From Chlamydia sp. (GTDB lineage: Bacteria; Chlamydiota; Chlamydiia; Chlamydiales; Chlamydiaceae), in assembly GCF_017472245.1 (NCBI RefSeq), contig NZ_JAFUQR010000002.1, positions 95,197-159,196 of the forward strand: 64,000 nt of DNA. Direction: 5' to 3'. The notes beneath the pieces are model-generated. The model saw only the letters and a list, made by a program, of their open reading frames with translations. It ran no database searches and was not told the origin of the DNA. Positions 38,862 through 48,999 of this stretch are shown one piece after another. Each line of letters begins with the position of its first letter. The first letter of the stretch is position 1. Both the position numbers and the translations under genes were made by a program.

Positions 38862-40931
38862 TTGTTAGCATTTTTTAACAAGCATCAAAAAAAATTTATC
38901 GGATTAGTTATTGCTGGCGTTTGTCTGTCTGGAGTTGGTGTAGGTGTTAGTCAGACCGTTAAAATCCAGAAAAGGGGGAGCTGTAGAACGGTTTACAGAG
39001 CTCCTTCAGGTAAAAAGTATTCTGAAAGAGAGTTTTTCCTTTTGAAACACTTTTTATCTAATGAGGCCTATCCTTTTACGGGGAATCCTAAGGAATGGAA
39101 TTTTTTGAATGAAGGACTGATCACAGAGCGTTTTCTGACTAATCATTTAGGAGAGAAACTATTTTTAAGTGTGTATCAATCAGGTTTCCCAGCTTTTGAA
39201 AAAGAGCGAGTCTATGAAGGGTATCGCCGTTTCGATGCTCCATTCATTTCTTCTGAAGAAGTTTGGAAATCTTCTGCGCCTCAGTTGCAAGAAGCCTTTA
39301 GTGTGTTCCGGCAGTTGGAAGACCCAGTTTCTCCAGAAGGGTTTGCTGCTCGGGTAAGGTTGTTCTTGGAAGAGAAAAAATTCCCCCACTATGTTCTTAG
39401 ACAGATGTTAGAGTATCGACGGCAGATGTTTAATCTTCCAGTAGATGGCTCTTTGGTGAAAGGTCGAAATCTTCGTTTGTTTGGATATCAAAATGTTAGG
39501 GATTGGTTTGGAGATAAGTATGTTTCTGCGACAGTAGAAGCTATGTTACGTTTTATAGACGAACAAAAAAAGTATATGGCTTTTCCCTCTTTGAAGGAAG
39601 CGCGGCAAGATTTTTATGATAAAGCGCAACAAGCTTTCTCTAGGCTTAGCAAGCATTCGGAGTTCAAGTTAACATTTGATCAACTAGTGGCTTCTTTCTA
39701 CAATTTTATGGGGTCTGAGGAAACAGAATTTCTTCAAATATATCGAGAGATTTTATTCTATAAGAAAGCGTTTTTGGCATTAGAAGGGACTGTTTCCTTT
39801 GATTACTATCCTTTACAACAATTCTTTTCTATGGGGAAAGATTCTGTTTCTGTAGAGCTTTTTTGTCTTCCAGATAGTTTAGTTTTTAAAAGTAGGGAGG
39901 ATTTGGCAGCTTTCGAAACTTACCTTAGTTTGGTAGCTTTACCTCCTAAACACTGTTTAGATGTGCAGATGACAGCTCTCCCTGTGGAGACGGTAAGAAG
40001 CAAAGCAGAATGTTTAGTAGGGAAACGATTTTCTGTTTGGTACCGTAGTGTGAAGCTAACAGATCTTGAGAAATATATTCCCATGTCTCAAGTATATCAG
40101 TGGTATCAGAATTCTGAAAATTTTGAAGAAATTTTGTTAGAGTTCCCTGAATTAGAAACGAGTTCTTCATTACGTGATATTTTGAACTTGAAACCTTCTG
40201 TAGTGGAGAAAGTTCACTCTTATGTTAGAAGAGCTATTCTGCGCGCAGATCCGGAAAGAATTCAATCTGAATTATCCAGACAGGAGAGAAAAGAAGAGGA
40301 TCTTTTTTTATCAGTTGGCCCAGACTATTTGTTGCCTGGTATTCAGGATGGAGCTCGTCTTGCTAATGTTCTTATGCAGCAAGACAGTGTGGATAATTAC
40401 ACCCAAGATGATGAACATTTTTATTCTATCGACGTGAAAAATCGAGCAATAAGAGATGAAGTGTTACCTTATAAAGAGGTTGTTCGCAAGGGATTGAAGA
40501 ACTTCTTGTTAGAAAAATACAAATCTGAAGATCGTATCAATCGTGTTTTAGTTGCTTTGCAGGAAGTTTTTCCAACTATCCAAAAAGAGGAGTTGTATCA
40601 AAGACGTTTAATTAGTTTTGTTAAAGCTTATCAAGAAGGGAAGATTTCTCATGGGGATCTTTTTGGAGGATTGGAAAGGACAATAAAGACTTTTTCCAGG
40701 GGAGATTCAGGCGCCCCACTGGAATTTGAAGATTTGTTGGCCTTAGACGAAGGACAGTTATCAGGTATACTATTTGATTTGAGTAAAGGACCTTTTTATT
40801 TCAAATTTATTTCCAAAACATATTGTGATTGTCCAGTAAATTTAGACAAACTGCTGTTTGCTAAAGGTCATCTGAATGAGGAGCTTTTAAGACCTTACTT
40901 AGAGGACATTTTTTTCCACCCCAAAAGTTAG
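38862..40931 (+). CDS. Large membrane-anchored protein of unknown function (CT283-like), possibly PpiD/SurA-like
   Basis: A 689-residue protein with a short basic N-terminus and a single transmembrane helix at about 12-33 ([20 protein letters not shown]), then a long periplasmic-type, mostly helical region. The topology, the repeated LLEKY/FLxEK helical stretches and a late [17 protein letters not shown] segment recall SurA/PpiD-type folding factors, but no clear rotamase domain is visible, so this is tentative. The TTG start is supported by AGAAGGG 6 bases upstream; the hydrophobic anchor starts soon after. gcvH follows 20 bases downstream. Confidence 0.85.
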   Translation: MLAFFNKHQKKFIGLVIAGVCLSGVGVGVSQTVKIQKRGSCRTVYRAPSGKKYSEREFFLLKHFLSNEAYPFTGNPKEWNFLNEGLITERFLTNHLGEKLFLSVYQSGFPAFEKERVYEGYRRFDAPFISSEEVWKSSAPQLQEAFSVFRQLEDPVSPEGFAARVRLFLEEKKFPHYVLRQMLEYRRQMFNLPVDGSLVKGRNLRLFGYQNVRDWFGDKYVSATVEAMLRFIDEQKKYMAFPSLKEARQDFYDKAQQAFSRLSKHSEFKLTFDQLVASFYNFMGSEETEFLQIYREILFYKKAFLALEGTVSFDYYPLQQFFSMGKDSVSVELFCLPDSLVFKSREDLAAFETYLSLVALPPKHCLDVQMTALPVETVRSKAECLVGKRFSVWYRSVKLTDLEKYIPMSQVYQWYQNSENFEEILLEFPELETSSSLRDILNLKPSVVEKVHSYVRRAILRADPERIQSELSRQERKEEDLFLSVGPDYLLPGIQDGARLANVLMQQDSVDNYTQDDEHFYSIDVKNRAIRDEVLPYKEVVRKGLKNFLLEKYKSEDRINRVLVALQEVFPTIQKEELYQRRLISFVKAYQEGKISHGDLFGGLERTIKTFSRGDSGAPLEFEDLLALDEGQLSGILFDLSKGPFYFKFISKTYCDCPVNLDKLLFAKGHLNEELLRPYLEDIFFHPKS

Positions 40932-40951
40932 AGCATTTAAGTGGGATGATT

Positions 40952-41305
40952 ATGAAAGGAAAAAAATATTATTCTGATTACCATGTATGGATAGAACCTA
41001 TACATCTCCAGGTCGTGAGACTTGGCTTGTCAGCACAGATGCGCGAGCATTTAGGAAATATTTTACATATAGATCTGCCTTCTTTAGGAGTCTTTATCAA
41101 AGAAGGAGAGGAGCTTTGCATCTTAGAATCTTCGAAGTCTGCTATTGAAGTGCTTTCTCCTGTTTCTGGAGAGATATTGGAAGTAAATGCTGCTCTTGAA
41201 GACAACATCCTTCCCATTAATAATACCCCGGAATCTGAGGGATGGTTTGTTATTATGCAGCTCGCAGAAGACTTCGATGAAGCGAAGTTTTCTTTAGAGC
41301 CTTAA
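40952..41305 (+). CDS. gcvH: Glycine cleavage H-like lipoyl protein
   Basis: The 117-residue lipoyl-domain protein has the acceptor lysine K62 in [19 protein letters not shown], corresponding to ESVK in standard GcvH. No gcvP, gcvT or lpd gene is in the window, so it may not serve glycine cleavage; a role as lipoyl carrier or relay for the nearby LplA is possible. ATG 40952 is preferred over 40946 because GGGA is correctly spaced. It ends facing nqrE. Ortholog of CT282. Confidence 0.9.
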   Translation: MKGKKYYSDYHVWIEPIHLQVVRLGLSAQMREHLGNILHIDLPSLGVFIKEGEELCILESSKSAIEVLSPVSGEILEVNAALEDNILPINNTPESEGWFVIMQLAEDFDEAKFSLEP

Positions 41306-41328
41306 TCTCTCTGCAATTAATTCAGATT

Positions 41329-42042
41329 CTAGGCCTTGTTCTCTCCTTCTTTTCCTTTGTTTTTAGGAGCAACGTTCTTGGCGACTACTGATTTAGTAGT
41401 TGGTTTTGAGATGTCTATTCCCGTTAGACCCATAAACGCCATGGCTATGAGGCCTGTTGTAATAAAAGAAATTCCCATTCCTTGCAAATGTTGAGGGATA
41501 TCGGAATAGGCAAGTTTTTCTCTAATTGTTGCAAAAAGAACGATTGCCAACCACCAACCGCATCCAGAACCTAAAGAAAATACAACCATAGGAAGAAAAG
41601 GATAGTTGCGGGTAATTCCAAATAACACTCCACCCAAAATAGCACAGTTTACTGCAATAAGAGGGAGAAATATTCCTAAGGCTAGGTAAAGGTTTCTTGA
41701 AAAACGTTCAAGAAGCAATTCTAAAATTTGTGTAAACGCTGCAATGACAACAATGAATGTGATCAGTTCTAAAAAACTAAGATCTATGTCTGCCAATTTC
41801 GGAGATAACCAGGATAGAGCTTGAGGTCCTGTAATGAAGCGGTGCACTAGCCAGTTAATACTTCCTGTAATAGTGAGCACCAAAGCTACTGACATTCCTA
41901 AGCCATTAGCCGTTGATAGGCGAGAAGAGCATGCAAGATAACTGCACATTCCTAGGAATGTAGACAATAAGATATTTTGAATAAAGGTTGCTTGTAAAAA
42001 GATCCCAAAGAGATTGAGTAAAGAATAGTCTCCTAACCACAT
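41329..42042 (-). CDS. nqrE: Na+-translocating NADH:quinone reductase subunit E
   Basis: Integral membrane subunit, 237 residues with six transmembrane helices, homologous to NqrD in an inverted topology. FIQNILLSTFLGMCSYLACSS near the N-terminus is a family hallmark, and its cysteine corresponds to one of the iron-binding cysteines shared with NqrD. The C-terminus carries an extra basic tail (KNKGKEGENKA). It is the last gene of nqrB-C-D-E, 3 bases after nqrD. nqrA and nqrF are not in this window. Confidence 0.96.
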   Translation of the reverse strand: MWLGDYSLLNLFGIFLQATFIQNILLSTFLGMCSYLACSSRLSTANGLGMSVALVLTITGSINWLVHRFITGPQALSWLSPKLADIDLSFLELITFIVVIAAFTQILELLLERFSRNLYLALGIFLPLIAVNCAILGGVLFGITRNYPFLPMVVFSLGSGCGWWLAIVLFATIREKLAYSDIPQHLQGMGISFITTGLIAMAFMGLTGIDISKPTTKSVVAKNVAPKNKGKEGENKA

Positions 42043-42045
42043 ATA

Positions 42046-42687
42046 CTACCTCTTTGCCTTTGAAGCTCTAATAATATTCACGATCCAAATCATGATTCCT
42101 AAAAGGAAAAATGCAGATGGGGCCAAAACCATTAATCCTAAATTTTCGTATCCGTCAGGATGAGCTTCTGAGGCATAAAAAATCTTAGGAATAACGCGAA
42201 AGTTTAAAATTGTTCCGAATCCAAATAATTCTCTAATGATACTAATACAAACAAGCACCCAACCATAGCCTAGGCCTGATCCCAGCCCATCTAGAAATGC
42301 AGGAATAGGAGAGATATGTCTAGCCATACTTTCTGCACGTCCCATGACAATACAGTTAGTAATGATTAATCCCACAAAAACAGAAAGTGTTTTAGAAATA
42401 TTGAAAAAAAATGCTTTTAAAAATTGGTCAATAAGAATCACGAATAGACTGATAATGATAAGCTGTGCAATCATTCGGACACTTTCAGGAGTAATTTTTC
42501 TTAGCAAAGAAACAATAAAAGAAGAGCAGGCTGTAACAAGACTCACGGCCAATCCCATGGTCAAGGCTGTTGTTACAGTAGTAGTAACAGCTAAAGCTGA
42601 GCAGATTCCCAATATGGCTACAAGGGGTTGGTTATTGACCCATAAAGCATCTGTAAAATAGCTTAAGCTAGACTTATTGGTTGTCAT
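42046..42687 (-). CDS. nqrD: Na+-translocating NADH:quinone reductase subunit D
   Basis: 213-residue membrane subunit with six helices; paired with NqrE it holds the intramembrane iron-sulfur site. Conserved features are [18 protein letters not shown] and [13 protein letters not shown], whose cysteines are likely iron ligands. It overlaps the end of nqrC by 4 bases (ATGA-type), showing translational coupling. Confidence 0.96.
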   Translation of the reverse strand: MTTNKSSLSYFTDALWVNNQPLVAILGICSALAVTTTVTTALTMGLAVSLVTACSSFIVSLLRKITPESVRMIAQLIIISLFVILIDQFLKAFFFNISKTLSVFVGLIITNCIVMGRAESMARHISPIPAFLDGLGSGLGYGWVLVCISIIRELFGFGTILNFRVIPKIFYASEAHPDGYENLGLMVLAPSAFFLLGIMIWIVNIIRASKAKR

Positions 42688-43628
42688 GAAGACGCTCCTT
42701 GGGGGTTAAGCTTGGAAAAAGAAATCAGCAAGGACCGATAGGGAACTAGTGAATTTGCAAAAGCTTCGGTAACACCATTACAAGTCAGTGTTGCTCCTGA
42801 AATTCCATCAATAGCAGAAGCTGCTTTTGGAGAATTTCCTAATGATGCAGAAACGGATCCTTTTATTATTTCCAATCCCAGGGTAGTTTTAGCAAAGTCT
42901 GTTTCTCCAGAAGAAGAGGAAAGAAATACTTTTTTACCAAAAAAATTTTTTTGCCATTGAGGGCTAGCAATATTTGCCCCTAGTCCTGGAGTTTCACCGT
43001 GCTGGTACCAAGACGTTCCTAAAACAGTGTTTCCATCTTTTTCCAAAGCAAGGAACCCATAAATAGGTCCCCATAATCCAAAACCTTCTATAGGAAGAAC
43101 GATTGCTTCTATAGATGTAGGATTTTCAACTATTTGAGATGAAGATAAGGTCCTAGAAGACCCTTTATTTGCTAGAATGGCGTAAACAACGTACAAGGAA
43201 CCATTCTCTACAGAAGGTGTTGGCTGTGATAAAAAAGCTTCTAGATTGAGATGATGATCCTCAAAAGAAGAAAGGCGACCCTGTGTATCTGTAAGTAAAA
43301 CTCTTACAAAGTTTTGAAAATAAGAATTTAAGGCTAGCGGAGTTACGCGAGAAGGAGTAAGAGCGTTTTCTAGTATCTGTGTTTTTAGGTTATAGGTGGC
43401 AGGTTTCCAAGTTCCATCCTCATATATTTGGAATCTATTATCAAAGGAAATAACTTGAGCAGCCATTAGCATTTGTTGATTGCGATCAAACTCTGCGGCT
43501 TGCTTTTGGATAGGAGCAAGAATGTAATAGACGGAAGAGAGGAGAGTTCCCGCAATTAGACTAAGAACAAAGATGAATAAGATAATGTACCAAGGCCGAT
43601 TAAGATAACGAGGAGTCTTGGATGCCAT
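42684..43628 (-). CDS. nqrC: Na+-translocating NADH:quinone reductase subunit C
   Basis: 314 residues with one N-terminal transmembrane helix (about 13-37) and a periplasmic FMN-binding domain. The covalent FMN site SGAT is intact, the threonine being T280 ([11 protein letters not shown]). [10 protein letters not shown] is the second FMN-contact motif. Flavin attachment needs ApbE, not in this window. It lies between nqrB (4-base gap) and nqrD (4-base overlap). Confidence 0.96.
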   Translation of the reverse strand: MASKTPRYLNRPWYIILFIFVLSLIAGTLLSSVYYILAPIQKQAAEFDRNQQMLMAAQVISFDNRFQIYEDGTWKPATYNLKTQILENALTPSRVTPLALNSYFQNFVRVLLTDTQGRLSSFEDHHLNLEAFLSQPTPSVENGSLYVVYAILANKGSSRTLSSSQIVENPTSIEAIVLPIEGFGLWGPIYGFLALEKDGNTVLGTSWYQHGETPGLGANIASPQWQKNFFGKKVFLSSSSGETDFAKTTLGLEIIKGSVSASLGNSPKAASAIDGISGATLTCNGVTEAFANSLVPYRSLLISFSKLNPQGASS

Positions 43629-43632
43629 AATT

Positions 43633-45144
43633 TTATATTCTCCGTTGTCTGTACTGCTTGAGCGCTATATTGTCGAATAATGGAGCGAAGACATTCCCTA
43701 ACAAGATTGCTAACATGACCCCTTCAGGGTAAGCAGGATTAATTAATCGTATGAGGATTGTGAGAAAGCCTATAAACGCGCCATAAAACCACTTAGCTAA
43801 TTTCATAGCTGGTGAAGAAACGGGATCTGTTGCCATGAAAACAAGGCCGAAAGCTAATCCTCCAATGAAAAGATGACGATGGATAGGAATGAAAAATTTT
43901 GCTGGAGCCCAAGCGCCCGATTGCCCGACTGCAAGGATGCTAATAATTTTAAATAACCAAGCAAAAAATAGGGCGCTAAGTCCAAATGAGAGCATTGTTC
44001 GCCAGGAGGCTATGCCTACTAACAGTAATAGCCCAGCTCCAAGTAAACAAGCAAAGGTTGAGGTCTCTCCCAAAGAACCTAACATGTTCCCAAAAAACAG
44101 ATTTCCGGTAGAAAATTTCCCAACACCATAGATAGCATCAGTAAGAGAATAGGCTGAATCAAAATGAGCTGGAAGAAGTCCGAGTCCACCCTCAGCTATA
44201 GGTGTTGTTATAAAATTTTGAAGTTGCTCTAAAGAGAGTTGATCTATAGTCAAATCTGGGTAAGATTCTGCCCATGTAGCAAATTGGGTTTGAAGAACTT
44301 CTTGAGAGGGAACATGATCAAGTTTTAAAATATTGGAGGCAATGGCATCAATATGAACGCGTTTGACAGAAGGTGGAGTTGAGTTAAGAATTTGTAGGCA
44401 AGTAGATTGAGAAAAACCATCGAAACCATTTCTTTCTGCTAAAGAGTTCATAGCGAAAAGACTTTCTTTAATTTTGTTTGGGTTGCTACCAACCCAGACA
44501 TCCCCACTCATTTTAGCTGGGAACGTAAAAAATAAAAAAGCTCTCCCTGTTAAAGCTGGATTAAGAATATTCATTCCTGTGCCTCCGAAAAGCTCTTTCC
44601 CTATAACGACGCCGAAAGCAATTCCTAAGGCTGCCATCCAGTAAGGAATAGTAGGAGGGAGAACAAGTGGATAGAGCAAACCTGTAACCAAAAGTCCTTC
44701 TGCTATTTTATGCTTACGTATAATAGCAAATAGCACTTCACAAGTTCCTCCAACAGCATAACTGATCATCAAAAGAGGAAGGAAAATTTTGCATCCGGCA
44801 AAAAGGATTGCTGCAAAGCTAAATTCTTGAGTGATAAACGAAAAGTAGCTCTTAAATCCAGATATATGCGAGAACGCTTCCATAATTCGTGGGTCTGAAG
44901 ATTGGTAGACCAAAGCTTGTAGACCAGCGTTCCAGATAGCTGCAAACATTGTTGGCATTAAGGCTATTACGACCAACATCATCCAACGTTTAACATCAAC
45001 AGCATCTCTCACAAACGGGGGAGAGGAAGGAGTATGTAGAGGCTCGAAGCAGAAGCTATCGACAGCATCTGCAATAGGAGTCATGTATTGAAATTTGCTT
45101 TTATGACAAAATTTCCAAAGAGAATCGACGAGTTTTTCGAGCAT
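43633..45144 (-). CDS. nqrB: Na+-translocating NADH:quinone reductase subunit B
   Basis: Main membrane subunit and part of the Na+ channel. It has 503 residues with about ten transmembrane helices. Family segments include [20 protein letters not shown]. The site expected to carry FMN by phosphoester link to Thr reads SQST (T248) instead of SGAT. The open frame extends to 45192, but the ATG at 45144 gives the family's N-terminus ([12 protein letters not shown]). It is the first gene of the operon, and its start is 1 base from the predicted start of the divergent ComF-like gene. Confidence 0.95.
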   Translation of the reverse strand: MLEKLVDSLWKFCHKSKFQYMTPIADAVDSFCFEPLHTPSSPPFVRDAVDVKRWMMLVVIALMPTMFAAIWNAGLQALVYQSSDPRIMEAFSHISGFKSYFSFITQEFSFAAILFAGCKIFLPLLMISYAVGGTCEVLFAIIRKHKIAEGLLVTGLLYPLVLPPTIPYWMAALGIAFGVVIGKELFGGTGMNILNPALTGRAFLFFTFPAKMSGDVWVGSNPNKIKESLFAMNSLAERNGFDGFSQSTCLQILNSTPPSVKRVHIDAIASNILKLDHVPSQEVLQTQFATWAESYPDLTIDQLSLEQLQNFITTPIAEGGLGLLPAHFDSAYSLTDAIYGVGKFSTGNLFFGNMLGSLGETSTFACLLGAGLLLLVGIASWRTMLSFGLSALFFAWLFKIISILAVGQSGAWAPAKFFIPIHRHLFIGGLAFGLVFMATDPVSSPAMKLAKWFYGAFIGFLTILIRLINPAYPEGVMLAILLGNVFAPLFDNIALKQYRQRRI

Positions 45145-45145
45145 T

Positions 45146-45802
45146 GTGTTTGAGAGAAGGGTTGAAAACGTTACACGTCCAAAACGTAACAAATCATTAA
45201 AATTTTTACGAATAAAAAACTTTCTTGTTTATAAGATTTTAACATTTGTTATTCGACAAATATTCCCAGTACTTTGCTGCATTTGTAAAACTCCTGGAAG
45301 AAGTTTGTGTGTGTCTTGCTTGCAAAAATGTAAAAAGTATGTTTCGGAACAACGGTGTTCTCGTTGCTTAGAAATAATAATAGCTAATGAAAAAAGCACA
45401 ATTTGCGATGCATGCACTTCTTTGCTCCCATATACTTCACTATATTTATACGACCCTTCTCCAGAAGCTTTAGCTTTATATTATTGTGCTTGTCTAGGAA
45501 ACAAGAGTGGGATAAAAAATTTTGCCATGGCGATATCAAGAGCCTTAATTCTAAATGAAAAAGCCATTAGCTTAATTGTTTTTTCTCCCAATCATCTTGA
45601 AAAGAGCTTTGTGGTTTCTATAGCGAAATATTTAGGTGTTCCTTACAAGAAAGTGTCTGTTTTTAGGAAAAGAAAAATTCCAACTTCGACAGAAAGACCC
45701 TGTATTCTCTCCGCTTATCCTTTAGACGCAAACTTGCGAGAAGAAATTGCGTACAATCTCTCAGAAGTTTTATTTATGAGCTTGTTTCCTCCGATTGATT
45801 AG
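45146..45802 (+). CDS. Degenerate ComF-like protein (CT277-like)
   Basis: A protein of up to 218 residues. After a hydrophobic, basic start ([17 protein letters not shown]), the first half has a cysteine-rich zinc-ribbon-like region ([15 protein letters not shown], then CSRC, then CDAC), as in ComF. ComF proteins then carry a phosphoribosyltransferase domain with a VDDIxTTG PRPP loop; that loop is absent here. The GTG start at 45146 is weak and nearly touches the divergent nqrB start, leaving no promoter space; translation may begin further in from a rare codon. Its last 29 bases overlap the convergent bactofilin gene. Confidence 0.7.
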   Translation: MFERRVENVTRPKRNKSLKFLRIKNFLVYKILTFVIRQIFPVLCCICKTPGRSLCVSCLQKCKKYVSEQRCSRCLEIIIANEKSTICDACTSLLPYTSLYLYDPSPEALALYYCACLGNKSGIKNFAMAISRALILNEKAISLIVFSPNHLEKSFVVSIAKYLGVPYKKVSVFRKRKIPTSTERPCILSAYPLDANLREEIAYNLSEVLFMSLFPPID

Positions 45803-46349
45803 AAACGCCATAGACGGAAACATAACCACAGAGACGGACGCCTTCTGCTACATAAAGGCTTCCTGCTTGAATATCACCGGTGACTACAGCTTGCCCTTGA
45901 AGAGACACCTTCCCTGTTACTGTGATATTACCTTCGACAACTCCTGCAATAACAGCTTCTTCAAGTTCTATGTTAGCCTTTACATATCCTTGAGGGCCAA
46001 CGATAATTTTCCCTTTAGAAACAAGAATCCCTTCGAAAGTTCCATCAATACGAAGAAGCCGTTCAAAGGTTAGTTCTCCTTTGAAGGAGACTCCTTCTCC
46101 TAAGGTAGTTTCAGGCTCTTCCGAGAAAATATTTTCCCGGACCATAGAATCCTCATTTTGCTCTATCCATTGAGACTGTTCTTCCTGAGATAGTAATCGT
46201 GTTTCTGCGGGTTTAGTAGTTTCAAAAATATTTGAATTTTCTAAATGTTCTGATCTTTGAGAATAAGCACCATAATTTGTGGAACTACTATTATCCTCGT
46301 ACAAAGTCTGAACTCCATCAAAAAAATTTTTTGTAGGTCTTTTGAACAT
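45774..46349 (-). CDS. Bactofilin (polymer-forming cytoskeletal protein), BacA-like
   Basis: 191 residues. The N-terminal half (1-95) is acidic, Ser/Gln-rich and probably disordered. The C-terminal half is a right-handed beta-helix typical of bactofilins, with the repeating pattern of F/I-x-G-x (SFKGELTFERLLRIDGTFEG, then later IVGPQG, VVEGNITV, VVTGDIQAG). Bactofilins polymerise without nucleotide; the chlamydial one (CT276) has been linked to cell size and shape. The ATG at 46349 follows GGGAGAG at good spacing; a start 10 codons upstream was rejected. It lies just downstream of dnaA2 on the same strand. Confidence 0.92.
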   Translation of the reverse strand: MFKRPTKNFFDGVQTLYEDNSSSTNYGAYSQRSEHLENSNIFETTKPAETRLLSQEEQSQWIEQNEDSMVRENIFSEEPETTLGEGVSFKGELTFERLLRIDGTFEGILVSKGKIIVGPQGYVKANIELEEAVIAGVVEGNITVTGKVSLQGQAVVTGDIQAGSLYVAEGVRLCGYVSVYGVSNQSEETSS

Positions 46350-46400
46350 TTCTCTCCCAAGCAAAACGATCTCTGTCAAATTAAGAAAAGCGCTTGAAGA

Positions 46401-47768
46401 CTACACAAAGTGTTGCGGTGAGTCTGTCGCTATATTATTCTTGCATAAGCTAATCTGATTTTTTAGCAGAGCGTCTTTTTCTATTTTCTGTTCAATTGTT
46501 TTGCAAGCATAGAGCACTGTTGAATGAGTTTTTCCAAAAGCAGCACCAATTGCGACAAGAGAATCTGTAATTAAAGTTTTTGCTAAATACATTGCTACTT
46601 GTCTAGCTAAAGGAACATTTTTGGCTCTAGAAGTTCCTTTAAGGTCCTGAATTTTTACTTGAAATACTGTAGCAACACTTTTCAAAATGCTTTCAACGGA
46701 AACTTTTTGTTTAGATGGTGTCCGGAAAAGCTCCTTTAAAGTATCCCTAACGGTGGTTTCCGTTAAAGGTTTATTGAACAAGAGACAATACGCTGTGAGT
46801 TTGTTAATAGCTCCTTCTAATTGACGAACATTTCCGTAAACGTGGTCCGCTATGTAGAAAGCAATTTCGCTAGGGATATTTAACCCTTTTTGTTCGGCCT
46901 TATGCTGCAAAATAGCAACTCGAGTCTCCAAATCTGGGACCCCAACATGAGCAACAAGCCCCCATTCCATTCTAGCAATGATCCGCTCGGATAATTTGAG
47001 TTGACCAGGAGGTTTATCGCTAGTTACAACAATCTGTTTAGACAAGTGGATCAGAGTTTCGAATGTATTGCAGAACTCTTCCTCAAAATTTTGCCGATTT
47101 TGTAAAAATTGAATATCGTCAACTAGAAGAAGATCTAAAGATCTATAAAAATTCTTCATTTTATCAATAGACTTAACACGTAGATGATGAACTAAGTCAT
47201 TAATAAAGGCTTCTGTTGTGATACAATGTATACGGAGATTTTTGTGATGTTCGCGAACATAATGTCCGACAGCATGAAGCAAGTGAGTCTTACCTAACCC
47301 TACCCCACCATGAATAAACAGAGGATTATAGGATCGGCCTGGACGAGCAGCGATTCCTAAGGCAGCTGATTTTACAAATTGATTCGATGGACCTTCGATA
47401 AAATTATCAAAGCGATAGGCGCTATTAAGCTTAAGCTGAAACTCTTTATTTTCCTCAGCAATCTCTACAGAAGGTTTAGTAACAGGAGAAGCTATCTGGG
47501 GAGAAGAACGTTTGACTTCAGCCACAACGAACTCAAGGGCAGGATTGCCTTCAGCATCAAGAGGAACAAAAGAACAAAGATCCTTCTTGTAATTATCCAA
47601 AAGGTAACTTTGGACAAATATATTAGGAATCTCCAATCGAATTTTTTCTCGAGTTTCTTCCAAAACATGGATAGGAGCAATCCAATTTTCGAAAGCTGTT
47701 TTAGAACAGCGAGTCCTGATGTAATTGATGAACTGTTCCCACGTGCTGCAGTCGTTGCAAGTTAACAT
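46401..47768 (-). CDS. dnaA: DnaA-type replication initiator, second copy
   Basis: 455 residues. Domain I is at 1-85, followed by a short linker, AAA+ domain III with Walker [12 protein letters not shown] and Walker [11 protein letters not shown], and domain IV with the DnaA-box-binding signature [15 protein letters not shown]. Chlamydiae have two dnaA genes; this matches CT275. The upstream frame extends to 47861, but the family start is the ATG at 47768, with AGAGAG before it. I see no cluster of perfect DnaA boxes in the 245-base upstream gap, so there is no sign of an origin here. Confidence 0.95.
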   Translation of the reverse strand: MLTCNDCSTWEQFINYIRTRCSKTAFENWIAPIHVLEETREKIRLEIPNIFVQSYLLDNYKKDLCSFVPLDAEGNPALEFVVAEVKRSSPQIASPVTKPSVEIAEENKEFQLKLNSAYRFDNFIEGPSNQFVKSAALGIAARPGRSYNPLFIHGGVGLGKTHLLHAVGHYVREHHKNLRIHCITTEAFINDLVHHLRVKSIDKMKNFYRSLDLLLVDDIQFLQNRQNFEEEFCNTFETLIHLSKQIVVTSDKPPGQLKLSERIIARMEWGLVAHVGVPDLETRVAILQHKAEQKGLNIPSEIAFYIADHVYGNVRQLEGAINKLTAYCLLFNKPLTETTVRDTLKELFRTPSKQKVSVESILKSVATVFQVKIQDLKGTSRAKNVPLARQVAMYLAKTLITDSLVAIGAAFGKTHSTVLYACKTIEQKIEKDALLKNQISLCKNNIATDSPQHFV

Positions 47769-47843
47769 CGCTCTCTCTTTATCGCTTGAGGAATTAAGGA
47801 TTTGGTAACACACCCTCCTCCTGGAGAAAACCGCAAATGTAGC

Positions 47844-47879
47844 ATTGCTATTGATAAGCAATCAATACATTTCGTTCAA
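47844..47879 (-). promoter_or_regulatory. Predicted dnaA2 promoter with inverted repeat over the -10 box
   Basis: On the minus strand TTGAAC (47874-47879), a 17-base spacer, then TATCAA (47851-47856). ATTGCT at 47844-47849 and AGCAAT at 47857-47862 form an inverted repeat centred on the -10 box. The rest of the 245-base gap is AT-rich with no gene I can support. Confidence 0.45.
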
Positions 47880-48013
47880 AAATACACTTGAGGATAAGAA
47901 GTTTTTCTATTCTCATTTTCTGGAATTCAAAGAGAAAAAAAGAATTTTTAAGTAATACAGGAAATATATTCAAGTGGTTGTGATTAGGTATTATTATTTT
48001 TCAAAAAATAAAT

Positions 48014-48433
48014 TTAATGAGATGCAGCTAATGGGGTTTTTACGTAGCTGAGCAGCAAAGCCTCTGCATCGTCTGCAATGATAGGATCAGGACAAGAAGT
48101 TAGATACCCAGCGATTGCTGAAGCTTCTTCTATGCGCCCAAGACAAAACAGAGCTTTAGTTTTATTTAGTAAAGTGGGGAGATGATCTCCTTGCATACGC
48201 AAAGCTTGGTCTAAAACTAAAAGAGCTTTAGCATTTTCATTGATCTGTAAGTAAAGCCCTCCTAAGGTTTGAAAATCATAAACACTTAAAGGATCTAAAA
48301 TAATCAGGGCTTCAAAAAAAAGAATAGCTTTTTGATAATGCCCCTGACGAAGAAATGAATACCCAGAAATGCGAAGTTCTTCAAGTTCTTCTTCTCCCCA
48401 CCCCAAAATAGCTTTCCACTCGTTATCAATCAT
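48014..48433 (-). CDS. TPR protein (CT274-like), possible secretion chaperone
   Basis: A 139-residue all-helical protein with about three tetratricopeptide repeats (GYSFLRQGHYQKAILFFEAL, then LGGLYLQINENAKALLVLDQ, then LNKTKALFCLGRIEEASAIA). Size and repeat number resemble type III secretion chaperones of the SycD or PscG kind, but TPR proteins are varied and this is inference. It starts 5 bases after the CT273-like gene ends, so the two are an operon and perhaps a chaperone-client pair. Confidence 0.87.
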   Translation of the reverse strand: MIDNEWKAILGWGEEELEELRISGYSFLRQGHYQKAILFFEALIILDPLSVYDFQTLGGLYLQINENAKALLVLDQALRMQGDHLPTLLNKTKALFCLGRIEEASAIAGYLTSCPDPIIADDAEALLLSYVKTPLAASH

Positions 48434-48438
48434 ATTGC

Positions 48439-48999
48439 TTAACCTTGTACAAATTGAAAAATACGGGAAATAACGTAGTCAATTAGGAGATTAGAGCTTT
48501 TGATCCCTAAGTCTAAAGCTCTGAGCAACACTTCTCCTTCACGGATAAGGGTTTCTTCTTGCTCCTCTTCCCGATCGAATTCTTGTTTTGTCGACTCTTG
48601 ATCCGATTGGTGCCTATTTTTTTTCGATAAAGGGCTGGTTACTGAGCGATATGAAAACTTACCTCTGGTCAAAATTTTGAGATAAGAGGAAATTTTTTCC
48701 ATATCTTGGTCTTGTCTATCTGGTGAGCCTAGAGATGGAACTAAGTAAGGCGTGGAAAACCGTTGTTTGTGAAAATTTGCTGGAGGAGAGAAAGATGCCC
48801 AACAGGTTTTTTTATTTGTCTGCATGAGCGTAGACAGCGCGGAAGGCTTGGGTGTCATATCCAAGATTTGGGCATGTCGAGCTATATCGCGAATAGCTGC
48901 GCCTTCCATTTGAATTTCTTTGCGAAAATCGCTAACAAGCTTATTCGTAGAGCTGTGTTTCTCGTAAACCGAGGCACTATAGTTAAAAATTTCGACCAT
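48439..48999 (-). CDS. CT273-like hypothetical protein
   Basis: A 186-residue hydrophilic protein. The N-terminal third is helical (KHSSTNKLVSDFRKEIQMEG). The middle is rich in Ser, Pro and Gln and likely disordered. A very acidic stretch (FDREEEQEETLIREGE) is followed by an amphipathic helical end (LLIDYVISRIFQFVQG). There is no signal peptide or membrane segment. The ATG at 48999 follows AAGGAAG; an earlier ATG in frame lacks a ribosome site. It precedes the TPR gene by 5 bases. I recognise no family; a secreted substrate of the TPR neighbour is possible. Confidence 0.82.
   Translation of the reverse strand: MVEIFNYSASVYEKHSSTNKLVSDFRKEIQMEGAAIRDIARHAQILDMTPKPSALSTLMQTNKKTCWASFSPPANFHKQRFSTPYLVPSLGSPDRQDQDMEKISSYLKILTRGKFSYRSVTSPLSKKNRHQSDQESTKQEFDREEEQEETLIREGEVLLRALDLGIKSSNLLIDYVISRIFQFVQG

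Noticed and set aside
38617..38871. Minus-strand frames in the CT284/CT283 gap
   Set aside because: Two overlapping frames with arbitrary composition and no ribosome site; part of one runs into CT284.
47769..48013. Replication origin next to dnaA2
   Set aside because: AT-rich but no cluster of TTATCCACA-type boxes that I can see.
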